Assembly: GCA_022578965.1 (NCBI GenBank)
Contig: MU400555.1
Coordinates: forward strand, 248,001-312,000
DNA length: 64,000 nucleotides
Direction: 5' to 3'
Source: Xylaria sp. FL1777
Taxonomy: Eukaryota; Ascomycota; Sordariomycetes; Xylariales; Xylariaceae
In this document: in pieces, positions 55,298 through 64,000 of the stretch
How the letters are laid out: each line of letters opens with the position of its first letter
Numbering within the stretch: position 1 is the first letter of the stretch
Notes under the pieces: model-generated
Seen by the model: the letters and a program-made list of their open reading frames with translations, nothing else
Databases searched by the model: none
What the model was told of the DNA's origin: nothing
Made by a program: the position numbers and the translations under genes

Positions 55298-57991
55298 CTA
55301 GGTACCTACTACTCCAGAATTATGCATAATCCGACCAAGTTCGGCAGCCCGCTCTTCCGCCGAATAGCCTATTAATACTCTTCGGAGCATCTTCTCGAGT
55401 ATTTGCTCTGTCATAGCCACCGTCTGTGCAACCGTCTTGTTCAACTCCCAGCGGAGATCGTTGAGGTCCGGGCAGACAGGAAACGAAGCTTGGATGCGCA
55501 AGAAGAGTAACCTTTGCTCCTCAATCGACCATTCGGTCGATCTTAGGGTGACGGAGGAAGATGGGCCAGAAGATGTTGTCGGGGACTCATGGCGACCATG
55601 AATAGCACGGATAGATAACAGAGACTGTTTTTTCCGCTCTGCGACCAATGCCTGCCTCGCCTCTTCAGCAGTTTTCTGTTCGATTTTGAGTTGCTCCTCT
55701 CGTCTGAGCTGTCGCTGACGTCGTTTCAACTCCTCCTTGATGCGGACTTCTGTTTCGACCAACTGATCTGGTGCGGCTGAAATAACCTGGCATAGGTCAT
55801 CAAGTAAAGTACCAATCTCCTTTCTCTTGTCATTTCGCCTACGCCAAGCTTGTTCTTCGCGCTGGCCTTCGGGTTTTTCTTCGAAGGGGCATCGCTCTAG
55901 CTCACTAAGCAATCGACGATGGAGTACCATGATCCAGCCCAGTGCCCGCTTAAGGAGCTCAATTGCAGTACTCGTAAATGAGGATTTTTCCCGTGATGCT
56001 TTTGCCCACGTTTTGCCACCAAGTTTCCATGTGGAAGCGAGAACATGGGCTAACATGGGGATCACATATAACACAAGATCCTGTACCATCCTCCCACGTT
56101 TGCAAGGATCGGTATTTTGAGCCGTCTCGTTACGCTCAGGGATCTCTAGCCTTTGAGTGCGTATGTGGTCGACTACCATTTTAATCTTATAAAAGTAGTC
56201 CCGTAACATATCCGCATGCTCCCTTAGAAACTGATTCTGCTCCTTCAATTTTGGAGCGTTTGGGACCGCTTCGTACAGCCTTTCGAGTTTTGTGAGTAGT
56301 CGTAGAAGAGCCCGGGCTGGTTTAGTTTTCGCACGTTCATAATGAAAATATTGCCACTGCCAGCCGCCCTTTACCCCAGCCCAGGACTTATCGCCTAGAA
56401 GCCGACAGAGTTGTTTAAGAGGCTGGTGGTCAAGATGCACAGCTAAGACATCATCATCCATGGGATCTTCGAAAGCATCGTTGTCCTCAGGATGACTGGT
56501 TTGACAAGCCTTGAAAGCATTCACATCACGTACAAAGCTGTCTTCGAATGACTGATCTACACCACTGCGACCTCCACAATCGCTATCAAATCCATCAATA
56601 AAGTCCGAGAGCATCCCGTCGGTTTCGTCAGCATTAGAATTAGGATGTCCGTCATCGTTGTATTCGACCGGCTCGTATTGTACCCCTTCATCGTCATGCC
56701 CGAGGTCCTGACTTCGGTTATCTACGCTGCCCTCTCGAACGCTGGGCTCCACATAATTCACAGCCCTTACTACGTCTTCTGGCTCAGATTTTAGTTGCAG
56801 ATCCGGCTCCAGAGCGATGTGAGGGATGGCGCCGTCTAGTGCTGGGGATGCCTGCTGAAGTAACTGAATATCTGAGCCTAAAACGAAAGGCATGGGCTGC
56901 TCCTGAAGCCTCGCGGCGCGTGTAGTATAGTCCTTATCTGTCTCATCACGAGGACGAGAATAGTTCTTCCTTCGCGGACCTGATTTCTTCTTCTCGGTAT
57001 ACGGGGCCGTGTTCGGTAATATGTCCGCAGGCCGTTTGGGTGGCCTGCCTCTTTTCTTTACAGGTTGTAACTTTTGAGATGGAGCTTCGGGGTGTCCCTC
57101 TGGTGCAATCGGTTGCCCTAGTGAATTTGGAACCTCACATATTTCACCTAGGGGTAGCGAAACAGTATCCACCCGCGCTTCTACTGTGGTTTCTGCCTGG
57201 TTTTCTCTGTTTGGTGTAGCGCCTACCGGTGTTGTCGCACTATCAGTGGCTTGCAATAGTTTCTCGATTAAGAGATCAGAGTCAAGAGGAAGCGAGTGCA
57301 AAGCCAAATGGGGGGTATCCGGAGGTAAGCTAGGTTCTTGATCATCCACATGGTCTCCAGCATCTTCCGGCTCTTCAGCCTCGGCTGCATTCGTATGGAA
57401 AGCTGGTGCTCCCCCTGGCTCAAGTTCTTGTTCAGCACCATATTGGGCTTGTCGGGTATGTATGTGACGGAGTGCATCGTTGACGCTGCGGACTAGTCCT
57501 TCTCGGACGTCGTCTCCAGAGCTGGGGCTGTCGGTGCGGGAACGTGTTGGAATGCGTACACGCAGGAAATTCGAAGTGGAACGTGGAAGAGATTCTCGGG
57601 AAACGGGCGCCATGTTGTATCCGTTCCTCGGCTTTTTAGATCCAGGATACAACACAATGCTTCCTCGGGCTGCGTCGGAAAGAGAACGCTTCGCTCTGGT
57701 AACGTGAAGGCCGGGGTCGGGGAGGGAGCGCCGTTTCGAGGGGGATACGCTCGGTAGCTTATTAGCTGGAATATCATCGTCATCTTCGTCTGAGCTCTCA
57801 GGGGAGGAGAGATTACGCTGGTCAGGATCGGCGGGTGATGGCATCGACCCCTGGCCGTCGGGTCGCAGCCCACTTCGAGGCTCCATTGACAGAGTTCTAG
57901 GTGGTTCCCACCCAGTACTTGCTGGCCTGTGATATACGGGAAGTCTTAGCTGGACATTATTACCATAAGATAGTAGACGGTCATAATCCAC
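55298..57991 (-). CDS. AT-hook / Myb-like nuclear protein
   Basis: Single open frame of 897 codons. The first ATG (57991) gives a short lead of 35 residues. The Met at 57886 (MEPRSGLRPDGQG) is an equally good start because the disordered acidic N-terminus begins there. Visible parts are: a disordered head with basic clusters; a classic AT-hook KKRGRPPKRP (encoded near 57030) with a second basic patch GPRRKNYSRPRDE; an acidic middle; a helical domain (PLKQLCRLLGDKSWAGVKGGWQW and beyond, ~residues 520-690); a charged coiled coil (ELKRRQRQLRREEQLK); and a C-terminal SANT/Myb-like start STEWSIEEQRLLFLRIQ. This suggests a chromatin-bound protein contacting AT-rich DNA. No named family recognised. 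It is the last gene before the AT-rich block. Confidence 0.8.
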   Translation of the reverse strand: MDYDRLLSYGNNVQLRLPVYHRPASTGWEPPRTLSMEPRSGLRPDGQGSMPSPADPDQRNLSSPESSDEDDDDIPANKLPSVSPSKRRSLPDPGLHVTRAKRSLSDAARGSIVLYPGSKKPRNGYNMAPVSRESLPRSTSNFLRVRIPTRSRTDSPSSGDDVREGLVRSVNDALRHIHTRQAQYGAEQELEPGGAPAFHTNAAEAEEPEDAGDHVDDQEPSLPPDTPHLALHSLPLDSDLLIEKLLQATDSATTPVGATPNRENQAETTVEARVDTVSLPLGEICEVPNSLGQPIAPEGHPEAPSQKLQPVKKRGRPPKRPADILPNTAPYTEKKKSGPRRKNYSRPRDETDKDYTTRAARLQEQPMPFVLGSDIQLLQQASPALDGAIPHIALEPDLQLKSEPEDVVRAVNYVEPSVREGSVDNRSQDLGHDDEGVQYEPVEYNDDGHPNSNADETDGMLSDFIDGFDSDCGGRSGVDQSFEDSFVRDVNAFKACQTSHPEDNDAFEDPMDDDVLAVHLDHQPLKQLCRLLGDKSWAGVKGGWQWQYFHYERAKTKPARALLRLLTKLERLYEAVPNAPKLKEQNQFLREHADMLRDYFYKIKMVVDHIRTQRLEIPERNETAQNTDPCKRGRMVQDLVLYVIPMLAHVLASTWKLGGKTWAKASREKSSFTSTAIELLKRALGWIMVLHRRLLSELERCPFEEKPEGQREEQAWRRRNDKRKEIGTLLDDLCQVISAAPDQLVETEVRIKEELKRRQRQLRREEQLKIEQKTAEEARQALVAERKKQSLLSIRAIHGRHESPTTSSGPSSSVTLRSTEWSIEEQRLLFLRIQASFPVCPDLNDLRWELNKTVAQTVAMTEQILEKMLRRVLIGYSAEERAAELGRIMHNSGVVGT

Positions 57992-58350
57992 ACTCCGTCA
58001 GTCGTGCGGAGGGCTGAGGTTGCCAGGCTAGCAGGATGAACAGAGGGTTACTTACCTAATGTTAGCTGAAAAGTCTCAACCTTCGGAAACAGCCTATTAT
58101 TAGTATGCTAGGCTACGTATGCGTAGTACCTACGCAGTAGCTCAGACAGCATGTTCCGTCGTGGGGTCTAGCGGAGACCACTGTATGTGCCTTCTGAATA
58201 CTGGCCCAGAACCTTGTAATTACTACGTAGGGTTAGGTCTGTACTTAAAAAGGTGGATGTCAGAGGAAAAACATCTCCCGAGTATAATACTGAAAAACTA
58301 TGTATAAATACTACTAATTTAAGTAAGGCTGGTTTATGCTCCTTAGGTTT
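57992..58350. other. Gene-side border of the AT-rich block
   Basis: Promoter of the AT-hook gene with ordinary composition and a CTACGTATGCGTAGTACCTACGCAG string (~58111-58135). Composition collapses to nearly pure A+T within about 50 bases at ~58320-58360. Confidence 0.6.
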
Positions 58351-59194
58351 TTGCATAATAATTATTGCATAATATATATTATAGCTTATGTTATTTAAAA
58401 GCTATAATTATTTTTTTTGCTAAATAGCTATTTTAGCTATTTATAAAAATAAAGCTATTTATAAATGCTTTTTAATATTTATATTGCTAATATTTTTAAT
58501 TTTTGTTTATTTTTTTTTAATATATACTTGTTAATATATTATAAACTTTTTATTAAGTAGCTATTTTTACTATAAACTAAAAACAAGTTATTATTATTAT
58601 ATTTACTAAATAATGTTATTTTTTTAAAGCTTTATAATTTATATATATTACTATAATAATAACTTATAATAGCTTATAAACTATTATAATATAGTTTAAA
58701 TTTATTAGCTTATTATTTAATATATAAAACTTAATTATTAGTTTTATAAGTTTTAATTAAGCTTTTTTTTTTTATAAATAAACTTAAATTTAGTTTTTTA
58801 ATGCTTTTAAATTATTAAAGTAATTATATATTAATAATGCTTTATAGTTTTATATTAAATATTGCTAAAATTTAACTTTTTTTTTTGTTTAAATTTTTAA
58901 TATAGTTAGCAATTTTTATAGTTAGTTATTAATTTAATAATTATGTTTTAAATAATAAAAAATAGCTGCTATAGTTATTAAGCTTTAAAGTTTAATTATA
59001 TATATAAATAGCTACTTTTAATAAAGTTTAAAAATTAAAATAGCAATAAATTAAACTTTTATATAATATAATTTACTTAATATTTGTTATAAAATTAGCA
59101 CAAAAGTAGCCTTTAAAGCAGCTTAATGCCTTTATATATACCTTGCACTTCTTTTTTTACTAGCTAAAGCTAAAGTTATATAATAATTTATTTA

Positions 59195-59298
59195 GCTTAC
59201 TAGGCTTACAGTAATTTAAAGCTTATTAAGCTTACAATAATTTAAAGCTTACTAAGCTTATAATAATTTAGTGCTTATTAAACTTGCAGTAATTTAAA
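59195..59298. repeat. Four tandem copies of a 26-bp unit in the AT-rich block
   Basis: Units at 59195-59220, 59221-59246, 59247-59272 and 59273-59298, each GCTTA(C/T)TA(A/G)(G/A)CTT followed by (A/G)(C/T)A(A/G)TAATTTA plus two bases. Differences between units are all transitions except in the last two bases of unit 3. Confidence 0.85.
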
Positions 59299-62200
59299 AA
59301 AAGTTATTACTTTTTTTACTTTTTCTTTGTTTATATAATTATGCACTTTTTATATTTAATTATTTACTTAGTTTTAGTTTTTTAGTTATTAATTTTTTAT
59401 AACTACTAAGCATTAATATATTTATTACTTTTAATTTTTTAAAACCTTTATTAATGTATAGTAATAAAAGTACTTTAAAAACTTCTTTAATAAACTACTG
59501 TTAAAAATCCTATTATTACTTACAAATTAAAACTCTAAAAGCAAACCTATTATATTAATATATAATAAATCTGTTATACTTTAATAGCTCTTTAATTAAT
59601 AAAACTTAATATATAAAAATAAATATTAGTATAAAAAATTAAATAATAAATAATTTATAAAATAAACTTTTAAAAATATACTAAAGAAATATTTAAAAAA
59701 TAAAAATGCTAAATAGCATTACATAAATAAACTTTATTTAATAATTAATAAAACTAAATTTAAGTTATATTACTAAAAACAAAAAATTAAAAATTAAGTT
59801 TAAAAATTTTAAAAACTTTTAAAACTAGCAATATATTAAAACAATAAACTTTAATATTTTTATTAGTTATTTTTATTAAAAAAAAAGCAATAATAAAAAA
59901 AAAAAAGTTAAGTAATAGTAATAAAAAAAAACTAATATTAATATTAGCGCTATAAAGCAAACTAGTTGCTTTAACTTAAAAAACAGCTTAAATACTAAGC
60001 GTTATAACTTTTAAACTAGCATAAATATTAGCTATAATAATTAAAGCAGCAATAATAATTGCTACTATAATAATAAATTAAAGTTTTAAACAAGTAATTA
60101 TGCTATAATTAATACTAATATTATTACTAGTAAACTTAATGCCTACTTTTATTATTGCTATACTTAAAATAATAACTTAAAATAAAAAACTTAACTTTTT
60201 ATTATTATTGCTGCTTTTATTATTAAGATTATTTATAATATTAAAAATATTAAACATTAAAAGTTTTAAACTTATTACTTTAAAGCTTTATAATAAATCT
60301 ATAAATATAAAAACCTTTTTAATTTATGCTAAATTTTATTTAAAATAGCATTTTATTATTATTATAAAAAAGAACTAAAAAGTAATAACTATTTTATAAT
60401 TTTTGTTAAAAAAAGTATTAAAATAGTTTTAACTTATTTTAAAAATTTTTTTAAAAGCTAACAAGTTAATTAACCTTAAGCTAAAAACAAAAATTTTTTT
60501 TAAAAACTACGTTAAGTTTAAAAATTAAATAAAAATACTATTTAAAAATACTTAAAAAGCAAAACATGCAAAAAAAGCATTTTACTGCTTAAAACAAACA
60601 AAAGCAGCTATAAATTATGCTATAAAATTTAAACAATTAGTAGTAATCTTAAAATTGTTTAAGCTTACATTATTTTATTTATTTTATAATAAATTTAAAA
60701 CTTAAGTTTAAAATAAACTATACAAAATAAATAAACTAGCAAAAATTAATACATATATTAATATAGCTATTATAATTAATTAATAATTATTTAATTAGTA
60801 TTTTAAAACTAAAAAAACTAAAAAAAACAAAAAAAAAAATACTTAAAAAAGTATTAAACAAAAGTTTAAATAAATCAGTAAAGTCTAAAAATAATAATTT
60901 TAAAATATGTTTAAAGTTAAATATTATAACTATAAAAAAAAAAACACTTTTAAAAACAATGCTAATTTAAGAAAAAAAACAGAAAAAAAAGCTATAAAAA
61001 GAAAAAGATTTCTTAACTTAAAAAAAAAATACAAGTTATAAAAGTTTAAAACAATAAAAAATAATAAAGCAATTTAAAAAATATATTTTTAAAGCAAAAA
61101 TATAAAATTGCTGTTTTAAGTTAAAATAAAAATGCTATATTAAATAAATTTAAATGCTTTATTTATATAAATTAAAATAAACAAACATATAAATATTATT
61201 TAAAAGCTTTGCAGTTATTAAAACAAATTATAAAAAAATATATTTACTATATAAATAATTAAAGTTATTTAATATATAACTTAAAAAAATAGTTTAATTA
61301 AAAATAATAAACAATAAAAAATAATAAATTAATATAGTTAGTAAACTTATAAAACTATAAAAACTTTAAACTATTAAAGCTTAAAATATAGCTTAAAAAA
61401 AAGTTATGTTTAAAAAAATAAAACTATAACTATAAATAATATAGTTATTAAACTAATTATAAACTATTAAAACATTTAATTATTAAATAAACTTAAAAAA
61501 ACAAAATTTATAAAACTTTAAAGTAAAAACAAATAAAATTAAAAATTATAAAAAATACTACAAAAAAAAAACTAATAAAAATAAATAAAGTATTTTTATA
61601 GCTTAAATTACTTTAAATGCAACAAAATAAAAAAGCATTAATAATTAATGCAAAAATAAATATATTTTAAAAATTAAAGCTAGCAATTTAACTAATTACT
61701 AAAAGTTACTACTATAACAAAACTATAATAAAAAATAATAATAATATTTTACGCTTAAAAAATCTAAAATATAATAAAATATTATAAAATTGCTATATAA
61801 TATATTATTACTATTAATATTTACTTAATAAACTAAAAAATAATTAGTTTTTTAAACAAATTATAAAAATAAAAATATAAAACTTTTATAAATTAAAGTA
61901 ATTAGTTATAACTATAGTTTACTATAAAAATCTATAAAAATTTATAACATTTAAAAAAAATTTTAATTATATTTATAATATTATTTTAAAAAAATGTAAA
62001 AATAACTACTATAAATATTATTAGCTAATTAAAGCATAATTATACTAAAAAATAGTTGCTAAAAGCAAAAAAGCTTAAAAACTGCAATTTAAAGTTTAAT
62101 TAAAAACAAAAACAAAATAAAGCGCAATAATATTTAAAGTATAAAATAAAACAAGTATTTAAACATTTTACAAAAAAAAATTAAAAAACAAAATAAATAT

Positions 62201-63201
62201 TTGCTAAAAAAGCAATAAATAACTAAAAAAACTAAAGCTTTATATAAAGTTTAATGCAATAATTAACAAAACTAATTTAAAGTTAAACTTATATATTAAA
62301 AAAAAAAGTATAACATTTTAATTAACTTAAAAGTATAAGCTAATATAATTTTATTTAAAGTAGCAAAACAAAATAAAATTTTTTAAAAATACAAGCAAAA
62401 ATTTTAAAAAATTAAAAGATTTAATAAAAGCACTTTTAGCTATAATAATAATTATATACTTAAAAAAACTAAACTTTTTAATATATTTATACAAAAATAC
62501 AAAAAACAAATTATATTAAATATTGCTAATATATTTAATTATAATATTATTTTAAAAATACTATAGCTAAAAACTAGCAACTTTTTAATTTAATAAAAAG
62601 CAAAAACTATTAATTAAAAAAGTAAAAAATAAAGCAAAAAAATTAAAAAAATCGCAAAAAAAATCCTAAACAAAATATTAAAAGTATATTATAAATTTTA
62701 TAAACTATTTAAAAAAAAAGAAAAAAAAAACTTTTTAAACATAGCTTATAAAACTATTATATTTTTATTAAAAAAAAATATTAACTAAAACTTTATTAAG
62801 TATACTATATAAGCTTAAACAAAATAAACGCTTTATAAAAATACATTTAAAAAAACTTAGCAAAAAAATTCTTAAGAAAATTTTAGTTATTTATTAAATA
62901 TTTTATAGTATTAATACTTAAAATAAAAAATAAAAAACAACTAATTAATAAAAAAAAAAAACTAGTATAGCAAATAATAATTAATTATTAATTATTAAAC
63001 ATAATTATTATTATAAATAAATACTTTTTTACTTTGCTAGTAATTATAAAAAAAAACATTAGCTAAGCAAAATAGTTTATAATAATTAATATTTTAAATA
63101 AATATTATGCTATTAAAATAGCTAAAAAAAAAAAATAAAAAACTGCTATATAAACAATATATAAACTATATAAATATATAGTTATATTATAAAAACTATA
63201 A

Positions 63202-63321
63202 AACGTACTAGCTAGCTTTTAACATATAATAATAACGATTTTATAAAAGTTTTTAAACAAGTTTATGTTTATTTACTTAAATAATATTTTAATTTACTTT
63301 AAAACACTAAAAAAACATAAA
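63202..63321 (+). pseudogene. Reverse transcriptase fragment of the Gypsy relic
   Basis: A 40-codon stretch in a single frame keeps the RT palm-domain order, with the catalytic YLDD read as YLNN. In-frame TAA codons (63220-63222, 63244-63246) sit where the family has Gln or Arg. Both kinds of change are the expected outcome of C:G to T:A mutation. The stretch is non-functional. Confidence 0.8.
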
Positions 63322-64000
63322 AAATACATAACTTAAGTATTAAAAACATTTAAACAAGCAAAATTATAATTTAACACAAAAAAATATATATAATATATAT
63401 AAAAAATCAACTTTTTAAAATTTATAATTACCTTAAAACAAATATAAATTTAATAATTAAAAATTAATATAATATAAAATTAAAAAATATTTAACTTAGC
63501 TATTATTATAAATATATAATAAGCATTAAAATTTTTAAACTATGTTTAAATATTAATTTAAAACTTTAAGAAAATAACATTTTACTTTATAAAGTATATA
63601 AAAAAAAAATACAAAAGAAAATCTTTTTTAATTTTAAAAAAAGCTTAAAAAGCTTTTAAAGAACTAAAACTAAAAGTTATTTTTAACTTTATAGTTAAAT
63701 TACTTAATTCATAAAAAAAAAAAAAACTAAAAATAAATATTTTAAATAATATAATTATAGAAGTTTTAAAATAACTAAAAAACAACAAAAAATAGCACTT
63801 AATAGCTTATTACTTTAAAGCATTATAAAATGCAGCATTATAATACCTTATATATAACAAAAAACTACTTATAATTATTATAGCACTTAAAAAATAAGAA
63901 CTATTTTTTATAAAAACTATAAAGCTAATTAAGATTTATTTAAATTATTAAAATTTAACGAAATTTATAACTATATAAAAAATTATTAAACAATATAAAA

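Larger units (their letters stand above)
58350..64000 (+). mobile_element. RIP-degraded AT-rich block carrying a Gypsy (Ty3-type) LTR retrotransposon relic
   Basis: At least 5.6 kb of extreme A+T with virtually no CpG. The few G and C left sit mostly in AGC/GCT/TGC/GCA contexts, and no frame exceeds a few dozen codons. On the + strand, eroded Gypsy pol can still be read. From 63202 to 63321 one frame gives NV-L-ASF-stop-HIII... KFLNKF then FIYLNNILIYFKTLKKHKKY, matching the Gypsy RT pattern TNxPASFQ ... FLDKF ... YLDDILIYSKTLEEH with Q-to-stop, P-to-L and D-to-N as C-to-T/G-to-A mutation predicts. Downstream, LxYYYKYI (about 63496-63519) resembles the ANYYRRFI block, and a later frame resembles the RNase H SKKM ... 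NY-IYDKELLA region (about 63810-63890). Gag should lie upstream. LTRs and the right end are not identified, and the element runs off the window. Confidence 0.8.

Noticed and set aside
61600..61680. Possible gag zinc-knuckle remnant in the AT-rich block
   Set aside because: A YFKCNK-like string is present, but the His and last Cys cannot be placed in the same frame; too weak to call.
1..64000. CRISPR arrays, bacterial operons, rRNA genes
   Set aside because: No regularly spaced repeats with unique spacers, no rRNA-like conserved blocks, and gene structure is plainly that of a filamentous fungus.

Overview
The window is nuclear DNA of a filamentous ascomycete, most likely a sordariomycete, though I cannot name the species. 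The evidence is: genes split by many 50-200 base introns with GTAAGT/GTATGT-type donors and CTAAC/CTGAC branch sites; fungal-only families (Zds, Zn(II)2Cys6 regulator, fungal HNH, DUF2433-like); GC-rich coding sequence separated by AT-richer spacers sprinkled with CCTACCTAGGTAGG-like palindromes; and a very AT-rich block that looks like repeat-induced point mutation (RIP) of a Gypsy retrotransposon.

Layout. 1-22 kb is mainly core housekeeping. In order it holds a partial disordered protein with an ASCH/PUA-like end, a peroxisomal (SKL) alpha/beta-hydrolase, the HECT ubiquitin ligase UFD4, the branched-chain keto acid dehydrogenase E1-alpha, a tiny membrane protein, the ubiquinone methyltransferase COQ5, and a phosphoesterase-like protein with an RGG tail. 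22-30 kb is more accessory: a mutated relic of a fungal HNH gene, an ankyrin-type protein, an intact HNH gene, and a Zn2Cys6 regulator. A Zds1-type PP2A regulator follows at 31-34 kb.

34-48 kb is sparse and metabolic: a secreted GH78 alpha-L-rhamnosidase, a tRNA-like Pol III unit, an alpha/beta-hydrolase, a cytochrome P450 and an FAD-linked oxidase. The last three lie on the same strand and could form a small tailoring group, but no backbone enzyme is visible. 49-58 kb holds a long coiled-coil protein and an AT-hook/Myb-like protein. From about 58.35 kb to the end the sequence becomes almost pure A+T with no open frames. Within it, degraded Gypsy reverse transcriptase and RNase H motifs can still be read on the + strand.

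Gene models were built by hand from splice signals and reading-frame continuity. Exon coordinates are given in each entry. Function calls rest on motif recognition, not on database searches.
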